From: an uncultured Bacilli bacterium | GTDB taxonomy: Bacteria > Bacillota_I > Bacilli_A > RF39 > UBA660 | Direction of reading: 5' to 3' | DNA length: 13,655 bases | Assembly: GCA_934130265.1 (NCBI GenBank) | Contig: CAKOYC010000014.1 | Span: 1-13,655, forward strand | Shown here: positions 6,771 to 13,099 of the stretch, one piece after another | Numbering within the stretch: position 1 is the first letter of the stretch | Layout of the letters: every line of letters starts with the position of its first letter | The notes under the pieces: model-generated | What the model was told of the DNA's origin: nothing | Databases searched by the model: none | The model's input: the letters and a program-made list of their open reading frames with translations, nothing else | Program-made: the position numbers and the translations under genes

Positions 6771-7112
6771 ATGAAAAATGATTATATTTATATTAAACTT
6801 TATAATGATAAAGAAGTAAAATTAAATGTTAAATTAAAGGATAAATGTAATAAGGTAGTTTTTGAAGGTAAAACTGATAATTTAGGAAGAATTAAAATAC
6901 CAATATGTAACAATGAACTTTATAACCTAATAATATATTCTAATTTAACAGTTATCAAAGTATCTTTAATCGCTAAAAAGAATAGAGTCTATCATATAAA
7001 TATTAATAATAAAAGTAATGGTAAACTCATTACAGTTTTACTAATGGATAAGAATTATCCTAATATAAAAATAGAAGGAGGTAAAATGACATTATGGCAA
7101 GACAGACAATAA
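6771..7112 (+). CDS. small beta-rich protein with C-terminal LMDxxYPNIxI motif
   Basis: 113 residues, no signal peptide, Lys/Asn-rich. Residues 28-60 (VVFEGKTDNLGRIKIPI then NNELYNLIIYSN) have the alternating pattern of a prealbumin-like/CnaB beta sandwich ('TDNxGxIxI'). The C-terminus, ITVLLMDKNYPNIKIEGG, closely resembles that of the next protein. Start ATG 6771 has TGAGGTGA at 6760-6767. The gene lies 54 bases after the beta-helix gene, and its last 19 bases overlap the next gene in a different frame, so translation is coupled. I do not recognise a named family; from context it is a component of the same surface assembly or a former part of a larger multi-domain protein. Confidence 0.75.
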   Translation: MKNDYIYIKLYNDKEVKLNVKLKDKCNKVVFEGKTDNLGRIKIPICNNELYNLIIYSNLTVIKVSLIAKKNRVYHININNKSNGKLITVLLMDKNYPNIKIEGGKMTLWQDRQ

Positions 7113-7639
7113 ACATAACAAATGGTAAAGGAAGTATTGAGTTAGTTAACGGAAATTATAATGCTACAGCAGTAGTTGGAGGATATGATTCTTCAACTCT
7201 TACTCCAACTAGTGTAAATGTGGTAGATGGTGTTGATACATATGCTTTTACTATAAGTGCTACAGGAACTTTAACTCTTCATGTGACTGATACAGGTGAT
7301 CCTGATACTGGTGTTGATATTGTTGGTGCAAAGTTTATAAGAACTGATAGTACAGGGGCAATAGTTGGAACAGAAGCTGTTACTAATCAAGATGGTAATG
7401 CCGTATTTAATAATGTTCCTTTCGCTGCAACTGGAAGTAATCCAATATATTACAAACAAATAGCAGGAGATGGAGGACATACATTTGATGATGGTGTTAA
7501 ATCAATTACTATGACTGTAGAAACCCAAACTGTAGAAATAACAAATCCTCAAGCTCCACTTAGAAACTTTACATTAATGGATGAAAGCTATCCAAATATA
7601 CCAATTATGGATGGACAAATAATACTTCAAGATAATTAA
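7094..7639 (+). CDS. SpaA/CnaB-like beta-sandwich protein with C-terminal LMDxxYPNIxI motif
   Basis: 181 residues, no signal peptide or LPxTG-type sorting signal. It begins MARQTINITNGKGSIEL; residues about 57-152 (TLTLHVTDTGDPDTGVDIVG, TNQDGNAVFNNVPF, YYKQIAGDGGHTFDDG) resemble a prealbumin-like SpaA/CnaB domain as found in Gram-positive pilins and adhesins. I cannot confirm the Lys-Asn isopeptide pair with its catalytic acid. The tail FTLMDESYPNIPIMDGQIIL repeats the preceding protein's C-terminal motif. The RBS GGAGGT (7077-7082) lies inside the preceding gene, 11 bases before ATG 7094. Thr/Gly/Asp content is higher and codon use somewhat richer in GC than in neighbours, as expected for a secreted beta-rich protein. 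Last gene of the cluster, followed at once by a terminator. Confidence 0.8.
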   Translation: MARQTINITNGKGSIELVNGNYNATAVVGGYDSSTLTPTSVNVVDGVDTYAFTISATGTLTLHVTDTGDPDTGVDIVGAKFIRTDSTGAIVGTEAVTNQDGNAVFNNVPFAATGSNPIYYKQIAGDGGHTFDDGVKSITMTVETQTVEITNPQAPLRNFTLMDESYPNIPIMDGQIILQDN

Positions 7640-7640
7640 T

Positions 7641-7668
7641 GAAAGGCTATAGAAAGGCCTTTTTCTTT
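7641..7668 (+). terminator. Rho-independent terminator ending the surface cluster
   Basis: AAAGGC (7642-7647) pairs with GCCTTT (7657-7662) across a 9-nt loop, followed by TTTCTTTTA. It begins 2 bases after the stop codon of the SpaA/CnaB-like gene. Confidence 0.75.
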
Positions 7669-7869
7669 TATAGTTAGTATCTATATTAATTATACTTTAA
7701 CTTGAAAGTACAAAAAAATTACAAGGAGAAAATATATTGAAAAGAGTAATTAACTTATATATAATTGTGTTAATAATTAATTTATATAAAAAATTAGTTC
7801 TAGAATTTTAATTTGATACTATTTCTTACTGAGCTCATAGAGTTATCTTATTATTATTTAGGATAGCTA

Positions 7870-7898
7870 TTGATATTAGATATAAAAGTTTATTTAAT
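7870..7898 (+). promoter_or_regulatory. candidate sigma-A promoter for the GNAT gene
   Basis: TTGATA (7870-7875), a 17-bp spacer and TTTAAT (7893-7898), about 100 bases before the GNAT start. The spacing is ideal, but AT-richness makes chance matches common. Confidence 0.4.
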
Positions 7899-7998
7899 GG
7901 GATATAAATATTTATAAGATAAAAGTACTATATATTTAAAATACTCAAAAGTACCATTAAAATTAAAGAATAATCATTATATAGTGAAGGAGAAAAAT

Positions 7999-8502
7999 AT
8001 GGATTATATTATAAGAAAAATAAAAAAGAGTGACTGCTTTTCTGTAGCAAAAATAGTAACAACTGCATGGAATGAAACTTATAGAGGTATAGTAAACGAT
8101 AAATTTTTAGATAATCTTTATTTAAATGAACAAGAAAGAGCAACTAACTCCTATAAAGAGTTTGATAATAATATTAATCATCAATATGTTCTTGAAATAA
8201 ATAATGAAATAGTAGGGTTTATTAATGTAGATGTATCTGATGATGCTGAATATAATGATTGTGGAGAGTTGTATGCTTTATACTTGATAAATGATTATAA
8301 AGGACAAGGTTATCGTAGAAAGCTATTTGCTATGGCAATTAAAGAATTAAAAAATATGGGATTTACAAAAATGATAGTAGGTTGTTTAGCAGCTAATCCT
8401 ACAAATGAATTTTATAAACATATGGGTGGAAAATTAATAAAACAAAGAGTATTTGAAAAACTAAAACTACCTGAAAATGTATATTTGTTTGAAGAAATAT
8501 AA
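7999..8502 (+). CDS. GNAT-family N-acetyltransferase
   Basis: 167 residues. ATG 7999 is chosen because AAGGAG (7987-7992) precedes it; the GTG at 7984 overlaps this RBS. The fold order is that of GNAT: beta1-alpha1 (DYIIRKIKKSDCFSVAKI), the 'AWNETYRGIV' segment common in small GNATs, beta4 (CGELYALYLI, 88-97) and the acetyl-CoA pyrophosphate-binding motif A DYKGQGYRRKL (99-109, Q/RxxGxG/A type), then ANPTNEFYKHMGG near 133-145, the motif B/C region. It would transfer an acetyl group from acetyl-CoA to an amine; the substrate (drug, peptide or protein) is unknown. It appears to stand alone, between its own candidate promoter and a strong terminator. Confidence 0.92.
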   Translation: MDYIIRKIKKSDCFSVAKIVTTAWNETYRGIVNDKFLDNLYLNEQERATNSYKEFDNNINHQYVLEINNEIVGFINVDVSDDAEYNDCGELYALYLINDYKGQGYRRKLFAMAIKELKNMGFTKMIVGCLAANPTNEFYKHMGGKLIKQRVFEKLKLPENVYLFEEI

Positions 8503-8509
8503 TTATAAA

Positions 8510-8552
8510 AATGATACATAGCTTATAAAATATGTATCGTTTTTGCTTTTTT
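8510..8552 (+). terminator. Rho-independent terminator after the GNAT gene
   Basis: AATGATACAT (8510-8519) pairs with ATGTATCGTT (8532-8541), 10 bp with one G-U pair, followed by TTTTTGCTTTTTTT. Strong and well placed, 7 bases after the stop codon. Confidence 0.85.
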
Positions 8553-8576
8553 TCTAAGATAAAATAAAAAAATAAC

Positions 8577-8605
8577 TTGTGATAAAAAAGAAAATATTAT
8601 ATAAT
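8577..8605 (+). promoter_or_regulatory. sigma-A promoter for the 8694 gene
   Basis: TTGTGA (8577-8582), exactly 17 bases, then a perfect TATAAT (8600-8605). Transcription should start near 8612, giving a leader of about 80 nt that begins with the hairpin at 8613-8632. Confidence 0.65.
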
Positions 8606-8612
8606 TATTATG

Positions 8613-8632
8613 CCATTTATACATATAAATGG
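8613..8632 (+). promoter_or_regulatory. 5'-leader hairpin
   Basis: CCATTTAT, loop ACAT, ATAAATGG: a perfect 8-bp stem with a 4-nt loop. It lies at the predicted 5' end of the transcript of the 8694 gene, so it may cap and stabilise that mRNA. It could instead be an operator, being an inverted repeat just downstream of the -10 box. Confidence 0.5.
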
Positions 8633-8693
8633 TTCTTTTAAAGTATATTAGTGTATTGAGTTATTTTTTATATATATAGATTGGGGGAATAAA

Positions 8694-9224
8694 ATGGAAC
8701 AAGAAATTTTAGAAAATTTAAGATTAGATATAGAAGATATAAAAGAAATAATTAGATCAAACTTTGAGGAAATGCAAGAACTAGAAAAAAATCCTAAAGT
8801 TAAAAGATATATTCATTTATTGCATTTAAAAGAAGAGTTAGAAAATGGTTTAAGTTTAAACAATGATAAAGAAATTGCAATTCATGAACTTGAAAAATAT
8901 ACGCAAGGTGTTATACAAGAAACTAATGATATTTGGTTTTTAATTGGTAAATATACTTTAGAAGAATATTTAGATACTTTTGGTACTACTCCTAGTGTAA
9001 AAGATAATTTCTTATTATATGTCAATTTAGAAAATGAAAAAATGCATAACTGTATTATGCCATCAAGTCAACTAGATTTTGAAAGTGAACATACTGTTAT
9101 AAAAACTAATAAAAGAAATGATTGGCAGGGATATTATAAAATGAGAAATAAATTCTTTGTTGATTGTGTAAAAGAAGGAGAAACTACGGCATATCAAAAA
9201 GTATTAACAAAAACTAATGGCTAG
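8694..9224 (+). CDS. hypothetical cytoplasmic protein, helical N-terminus
   Basis: 176 residues, not recognised. No signal peptide or membrane segment. Residues 1-55 are Glu/Leu/Lys-rich and likely form a helical hairpin or coiled coil, with 'LEKNPKVKRYIHL' in the middle. Residues about 85-176 are mixed, with 'DIWFLIGKYTLEEYLDTFG' and 'NDWQGYYKMRNKFF' as its most distinctive stretches. ATG 8694 follows GGGGGA at 8682-8687. The gene has its own good promoter, a leader hairpin and a terminator whose stem overlaps the stop codon, so it is a self-contained transcription unit. The complete ORF and neat signals suggest a real, expressed gene. No function can be assigned. Confidence 0.8.
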   Translation: MEQEILENLRLDIEDIKEIIRSNFEEMQELEKNPKVKRYIHLLHLKEELENGLSLNNDKEIAIHELEKYTQGVIQETNDIWFLIGKYTLEEYLDTFGTTPSVKDNFLLYVNLENEKMHNCIMPSSQLDFESEHTVIKTNKRNDWQGYYKMRNKFFVDCVKEGETTAYQKVLTKTNG

Positions 9225-9247
9225 TTCAACAACTGGTCATTTTTTTG
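9217..9247 (+). terminator. terminator overlapping the stop codon of the 8694 gene
   Basis: ATGGCTAGTT (9217-9226) pairs with AACTGGTCAT (9231-9240), 10 bp with two G-U pairs and a CAAC loop, then seven T residues. The TAG stop (9222-9224) lies inside the ascending stem. Confidence 0.85.
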
Positions 9248-9256
9248 ATAAAATAA

Positions 9257-9285
9257 TTAATAATTAGCTAAATATGTGCTATAGT
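9257..9285 (+). promoter_or_regulatory. extended -10 promoter candidate for the 9314 gene
   Basis: TGC immediately before TATAGT (9280-9285) gives an extended -10 element; a weak -35, TTAATA (9257-9262), lies 17 bases upstream. The predicted start leaves a short leader before the GGAGG ribosome binding site at 9303-9307. Confidence 0.5.
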
Positions 9286-9313
9286 ATTTTTAGTAATATT
9301 TTGGAGGTTTAAA

Positions 9314-10243
9314 GTGCTAAAAGAAGTAGAAGAAAAATTAAAGAATATCGGATATGATGTCAAGTTATCTAAAGACAATATGTTAATAGTAACATTACTT
9401 AGTGAAACTACTGATAAAAAACAAATAGAAAGAATCTTAGAATTAATGTCAGTTAGTACTATACAGGAAGGAAAATTTACTAAAGAAGAATTAAAAGACT
9501 TAATAACCAATAGATACTCTAAAGGTTTAAGAAAACTATTATGTTATTCATTCTTATCAAAAGAAGAAATTTTAGATTATTCCTTTATCTTATCAAGAAC
9601 AAATGATGATGTATTACTTAATTGTATGAGAGATGTTATGTGTAGTTCTAGTATTCATAAGAATAATGAGGTAGAAGAGTCACTAATAATACTAAAAAAG
9701 TCAAAAGAAAGTTATCAAAGAATAGCAGAACGAAATATCTTATTAAATAATGAAGCTATAAAAGAAGATATATCATTAGAACTAGCTAGTAAAGTTTTAA
9801 ATAGTAAAGAAGAGTATCAAGCTAGAGGGATAAGTGAATTATTATATGATCAAGAAGAATTAAATAAAGAACAATTATTAACGGCGGCTGATTCTATTAA
9901 TAGTTCTAAAAGTGAAAGACAAGTAAAGTTTATTGAAAAACTTGCTAAAGATGAATACTATAAAAGTACAGGACTATTACTACCTGCTCTAAGAATAATT
10001 GATGAAGTAAAAGAAGATTTTCAATTAGATTACTTAAAAAGAACAGTAGGAATTTGTAAAGAACCGATTATATTATTACCTTCTCTAAAACTTTATACAC
10101 AAACAGAGACTAGAGAAGAATGTGATTTATTACAAAAAAGATTATCATCATTAAAGAAAGAAGATATAATAGCATCTCTTGGTAGTGATTTATCATTAGT
10201 ATCAGCTACTGAGAAAGCTAAAGTAAAAGAAAAAACAATCTAA
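9314..10243 (+). CDS. hypothetical alpha-helical protein (GTG start)
   Basis: 309 residues, not recognised. GTG 9314 is the start, 6 bases after GGAGG (9303-9307); no ATG is suitably placed. No signal peptide or membrane helix. The protein is almost entirely predicted helical, Lys/Glu/Leu-rich, and successive segments of about 35-40 residues (for example NDDVLLNCMRDVMCSS, YQRIAERNILLNNEAI, YQARGISELLYDQEEL, KSERQVKFIEKLAKDE) suggest a HEAT-like or other helical-repeat scaffold. The 'YQRIAERN'/'YQARGISE'/'RQVKFIEK' spacing is the main evidence for repeats, and I count it as inference. Own promoter candidate and terminator: a monocistronic unit just upstream of prfB, with no link in function visible. 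Confidence 0.78.
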   Translation: MLKEVEEKLKNIGYDVKLSKDNMLIVTLLSETTDKKQIERILELMSVSTIQEGKFTKEELKDLITNRYSKGLRKLLCYSFLSKEEILDYSFILSRTNDDVLLNCMRDVMCSSSIHKNNEVEESLIILKKSKESYQRIAERNILLNNEAIKEDISLELASKVLNSKEEYQARGISELLYDQEELNKEQLLTAADSINSSKSERQVKFIEKLAKDEYYKSTGLLLPALRIIDEVKEDFQLDYLKRTVGICKEPIILLPSLKLYTQTETREECDLLQKRLSSLKKEDIIASLGSDLSLVSATEKAKVKEKTI

Positions 10244-10267
10244 TCACCTTGATTACATTGTTTTTTT
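10236..10267 (+). terminator. terminator overlapping the stop codon of the 9314 gene
   Basis: CAAT-c-TAATCA (10236-10246), a CCT loop, and TGATTA-c-ATTG (10250-10260) form a stem with one C/C mismatch, followed by seven T residues. The TAA stop (10241-10243) is part of the stem. Confidence 0.85.
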
Positions 10268-10295
10268 GATACTTAACAGTATCATCTATATATAA

Positions 10296-10329
10296 TGGGA
10301 ATCTTCACTAAACTCGTGAACCCTTCCCA
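10296..10329. other. two-part 34-nt hairpin upstream of prfB
   Basis: TGGGAA (10296-10301) pairs with TTCCCA (10324-10329), and inside it TTCAC (10304-10308) pairs with GTGAA (10316-10320); an internal TC/CCC loop separates the stems and the apical loop is TAAACTC. It is markedly more GC-rich than its surroundings and has no U-tract. A TATAAT (10291-10296) abuts its left edge. Role unknown: operator, structured RNA or remnant are all possible. Confidence 0.5.
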
Positions 10330-10368
10330 CTAATATATTATGCAGTAATTACTAATTTATACACATAA

Positions 10369-10397
10369 TTGATTAATAAAAAATAATTTGTTAAAAT
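10369..10397 (+). promoter_or_regulatory. sigma-A promoter for prfB
   Basis: TTGATT (10369-10374), a 17-bp spacer and TAAAAT (10392-10397). The predicted start near 10404 lies 16 bases before the prfB ATG and just ahead of its AAGAAGGG ribosome binding site (10407-10414), giving a very short leader. Confidence 0.55.
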
Positions 10398-10419
10398 GTG
10401 AATAGAAAGAAGGGTTATT

Positions 10420-11539
10420 ATGGAACTATCAGAATTAAAAAGAAATTATGAAAAGATTGATAAAAAATTAGCAGAACTTTGGAGGTTACTTTGACTGTGA
10501 TAAGAAAGTAAAAGAAAAAGAAGAATTAGAAAAGAAACAGTTAGAAGAAGGATTTTGGGATAATAAAGAATTAAGAGAAAGCGTTTTCTCTAAGCTTAGC
10601 AACATAAATGCAATTTTAGAGAATATAATTTCATATAAAGGAGATACTAAGAATGCTCTAGATTTAATAGAACTATTATTCCTAGAACCAGATAATGAAT
10701 TAGAAGAGACATTAGTAAAAGATTATGATAAATTAAAAGAAGAAGTAGAACAATTTGAAATATATTTACTATTTGATAGTGACTATGATGCTAATTCTTG
10801 TACTATTGATATTCATTCAGGAGCTGGTGGAACAGAAGCTTGTGATTGGGCAGAAATGTTATATAGAATGTATTTAAGATACTGTGAAAGACAAGGCTAT
10901 AAAGTAACATTATATAATTATCAAGCAGGAGAAGAAGCTGGTATTAAAAGTGTTTCTTTCAAAGTAGATGGTAGTTATGCTTATGGATATTTAAAAGAAG
11001 AAAAAGGTGTTCATCGTTTAGTTAGGTTATCTCCATTTGATTCTTCCAATCGTCGTCATACCTCCTTTGCAAGTGTTGATGTTACTCCAGAAATAGATAA
11101 AAATATAGATATAAACATAGATGAAAAAGATATAAGAATAGATGTATATCGTTCAACAGGAGCAGGAGGTCAAGGAGTAAATACTACTGATAGTGCTGTA
11201 AGAGTAACTCATCTTCCTACTGGTATAGTAGTAACTTGTCAGAATGAAAGAAGTCAAATTCAGAATAAAGAAACTGCTCTACAAGTCCTAAAGTCTAAGC
11301 TTTATGTATTAGAACAACAAAAAAAAGAACAAGAACTAGCAAAAGAAAAAGGAGAACAAATGAATATAGAGTTTGGTTCACAAATAAGAAGTTATGTAAT
11401 GCATCCATATTCAATGGTAAAAGATCATAGAACATCCTATGAAACAAGTAACGTAACTAAAGTTTTAGATGGAGACTTAACTCCATTTATGGAAGCATAT
11501 TTGAAAGGAGCAAAGAATGAATCCCAAGGCAATTGTTAA
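10420..11539 (+). CDS. prfB: peptide chain release factor 2, expressed by programmed +1 frameshift
   Basis: RF2 recognises UAA and UGA in the ribosomal A site and triggers peptide release. Reading starts at ATG 10420 and runs 24 codons to CTT 10489, where TGA (10492-10494) follows. A +1 shift resumes at GAC 10493 and continues to TAA 11537-11539, giving about 372 residues against ~365 usual. After the shift come DCDKKVKEKEELE and GFWDN, as in RF2 N-termini, then the stop-codon-reading tripeptide SPF at about 204-206 and the catalytic GGQ at about 249-251 (STGAGGQGVNTTDSAV). SPF rather than PxT marks RF2 and not RF1. The only continuous ATG-led frame (from 10856) is an internal fragment. The 3' end overlaps the YitT-like gene by 23 bases. 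UGA-dependent frameshifting gives autoregulation by RF2 itself. Confidence 0.97.
10480..10495 (+). promoter_or_regulatory. RF2 +1 programmed frameshift site
   Basis: The sequence TGGAGGTTACTTTGAC has a Shine-Dalgarno-like GGAGG, a 3-base gap and then CTT TGA C. This matches the known RF2 element (AGGGGG TAT CTT TGA C in E. coli) in codon order and spacing. When RF2 is scarce the ribosome pauses at UGA and CUU slips one base forward to resume at GAC. Confidence 0.95.
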
Positions 11540-12380
11540 TAATATTTATCAGCATAGTAAAATAAAAAGATATATACAATTTATCTTTGGTTGTTTACTA
11601 GTAGCTCTTGCATTTAATTTATTTTATTCCCCTAATAACATAGTAGCAGGAGGAGTAAGTGGTTTATCTATCGTCTTAAATCATTTCTTTAAATTTAATC
11701 AATCTTATGTAATAATGATAGCTAATATATTTTTATTAGTTTTGTCCTATATATTCTTAGGTAAAGAAAAAACAAAATTAAGTATTTTAGGATCAATCTT
11801 ATTTCCCGTCTTTGTAAACCTAACTAGCTTTTTATCTAAATATGTTAGTTTTAATCAAAGTGAGATGCTTTTAGTAGCAATCTTTGGTGGACTACTTCAA
11901 GGAGTTGGAGCAGGTCTTATTTTTAAAGCTGGTTTTTCTACAGGAGGAACTGATATTTTAAATATGATTATCTCTAAAAAACTAAAAATAGGTATGGGAC
12001 AAGCAATGATATTTACTGATGGAACAATAGTTTTACTAGGATTCTTTGCTTTTGGCTTTAATAAATTAATGTATGCCTTGATAGTTTTATATCTAGTTAC
12101 TTGGGCAATGGATAGAGTACTACTAGGAATAAGCGATGCTAAAGCATTTTATATAATTACTAAAAAAGATAAGGAAGTTAAAGAATATATCTTAAAAGAA
12201 ATGAAACATGGAGTTACTAAATTTGAAGCAACTGGTGGTTATAAAGATAAAGATCAAAATGTCTTAATGAGCGTTATACCAACTAAAGAATATTATAGAT
12301 TCAAAGAAGGAATTCATCTAATAGATCCAGATGCTTTCTTTGTAGTAACAGATGCTTATCAAGTATTTGGAGGAGAATAG
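11517..12380 (+). CDS. YitT-family membrane protein (DUF161 + DUF2179)
   Basis: 287 residues, a typical length for the family. Five or six hydrophobic segments span residues about 18-190, including NIVAGGVSGLSIVLNHFF (near 42-59) and a glycine-rich GGLLQGVGAGLIFKAG with FSTGGTDILNMIIS (near 123-153), characteristic of the YitT membrane domain. The last ~80 residues, from AFYIITKKDKEVKEYIL to FFVVTDAYQVFGG, form the soluble DUF2179 domain. Function is not established. Start ATG 11517 lies inside the end of prfB (23-base overlap), with AAAGGAG at 11504-11510, so it should be co-transcribed with and translationally coupled to prfB. Next to it is a second, shorter YitT-like gene. Confidence 0.92.
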   Translation: MNPKAIVNNIYQHSKIKRYIQFIFGCLLVALAFNLFYSPNNIVAGGVSGLSIVLNHFFKFNQSYVIMIANIFLLVLSYIFLGKEKTKLSILGSILFPVFVNLTSFLSKYVSFNQSEMLLVAIFGGLLQGVGAGLIFKAGFSTGGTDILNMIISKKLKIGMGQAMIFTDGTIVLLGFFAFGFNKLMYALIVLYLVTWAMDRVLLGISDAKAFYIITKKDKEVKEYILKEMKHGVTKFEATGGYKDKDQNVLMSVIPTKEYYRFKEGIHLIDPDAFFVVTDAYQVFGGE

Positions 12381-12989
12381 ATGAAGAATATTCTATATCG
12401 ATATGGAGTATTAATAATCTGTCTCTTTTTTTCTAGTATTGTTTTTAACCTATTTTTATATCCAATTAAATTGGTAACTGGGGGAATGAATGGAATAGCA
12501 ATTATTGTTAATCATCTAATAAAAGTATCACCATCAATAATTATTTTTGTAGGAAGTAGTATTTGTCTTTTATTAAGTACAATCCTCTTATCTAAAAAAC
12601 AGACAATAGCAAGCCTACTAGCAACATTTATTTATCCATTTTTTGTATCGATAACATCACCTGTTACTAAAATTATTACCGTAGATACCTCTGATTTACT
12701 TCTAAGTTGTCTAATAATTGGTATATCTTTAGGAATAAGTAATGGTTTTATGTATAAAGTAGGATTTAGTAACGGAGGAATTAATATTATTAGTCAAATA
12801 TTTTATAAGTACTTTAAGATTCCTCTTAGTAATACTACCTTGTTTATTAATATGATAATAGTAGTACTTGGTGGAGTATACTTTACTTTTACTAAAGTCT
12901 TATATGCTAGTTTTATTCTAATAATAAGTAAAATAGTAATGGATAGAATATTAAGAAAAGATAAATGTCTATGTATAATTACTAACTAA
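12381..12989 (+). CDS. YitT-like membrane protein lacking the DUF2179 domain
   Basis: 202 residues. The membrane domain matches the preceding protein in order: LYPIKLVTGGMNGIAIIVNHL (as in LFYSPNNIVAGGVSGLSIVLNH), GISLGISNGFMYKVGFSNGG (as in GGLLQGVGAGLIFKAGFSTGG), VLYASFILIISKIVMDRIL (as in LMYALIVLYLVTWAMDRVL). It stops at CLCIITN, the first strand of the DUF2179 domain, so that domain is missing. The stop is followed at once by a terminator, so the shortening looks fixed rather than a recent break. ATG 12381 abuts the preceding stop, with GGAGG at 12370-12374. Tandem duplicates of different length suggest a hetero-oligomer or a diverged paralogue; this is inference. Confidence 0.88.
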   Translation: MKNILYRYGVLIICLFFSSIVFNLFLYPIKLVTGGMNGIAIIVNHLIKVSPSIIIFVGSSICLLLSTILLSKKQTIASLLATFIYPFFVSITSPVTKIITVDTSDLLLSCLIIGISLGISNGFMYKVGFSNGGINIISQIFYKYFKIPLSNTTLFINMIIVVLGGVYFTFTKVLYASFILIISKIVMDRILRKDKCLCIITN

Positions 12990-12990
12990 G

Positions 12991-13022
12991 AGTGTCAAAA
13001 TTAAAGATTTTGATACTTTTTT
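12991..13022 (+). terminator. strong terminator ending the prfB-YitT operon
   Basis: AGTGTCAAAAT (12991-13001) pairs with ATTTTGATACT (13007-13017), 11 bp with one G-U pair and a TAAAG loop, followed by T residues to 13022. It begins one base after the stop codon region and isolates ftsE. Confidence 0.9.
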
Positions 13023-13063
13023 GTACATGGTAATAATTAACTCTATCAAAAAATGTCTAATTA

Positions 13064-13072
13064 TGCTAAAAT
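13064..13072 (+). promoter_or_regulatory. extended -10 promoter for ftsE
   Basis: TGC followed by TAAAAT (13067-13072) is an extended -10 element; no good -35 is visible at 17-18 bases. The predicted start near 13079 leaves a ~20-base leader containing the AAGGTGGG ribosome binding site. Confidence 0.5.
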
Positions 13073-13099
13073 GTTAAGTGAATACGAAGGTGGGATAAG

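Larger units (their letters stand above)
7640..7998. other. 359-base intergenic region before the GNAT gene
   Basis: Apart from the terminator at its left end, this very AT-rich stretch holds one possible short reading frame: TTG 7737 to TAA 7811 (24 residues, hydrophobic, LKRVINLYIIVLIINLYKK), preceded by AAGGAG at 7723-7728. It also holds a promoter candidate at 7870-7898. I see no recognisable gene remnant. The short frame could be a leader or small membrane peptide, but nothing supports expression beyond the RBS. Confidence 0.4.

Noticed and set aside
7271..7480. Minus-strand 69-codon frame opposite the SpaA/CnaB-like gene
   Set aside because: Cys/Ser/Ile-rich shadow with no start signals, lying wholly within a good gene.
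9268..9510. Minus-strand 80-codon frame over the start of the 9314 gene
   Set aside because: It overlaps the promoter, RBS and N-terminus of a well-formed plus-strand gene and has no RBS of its own.
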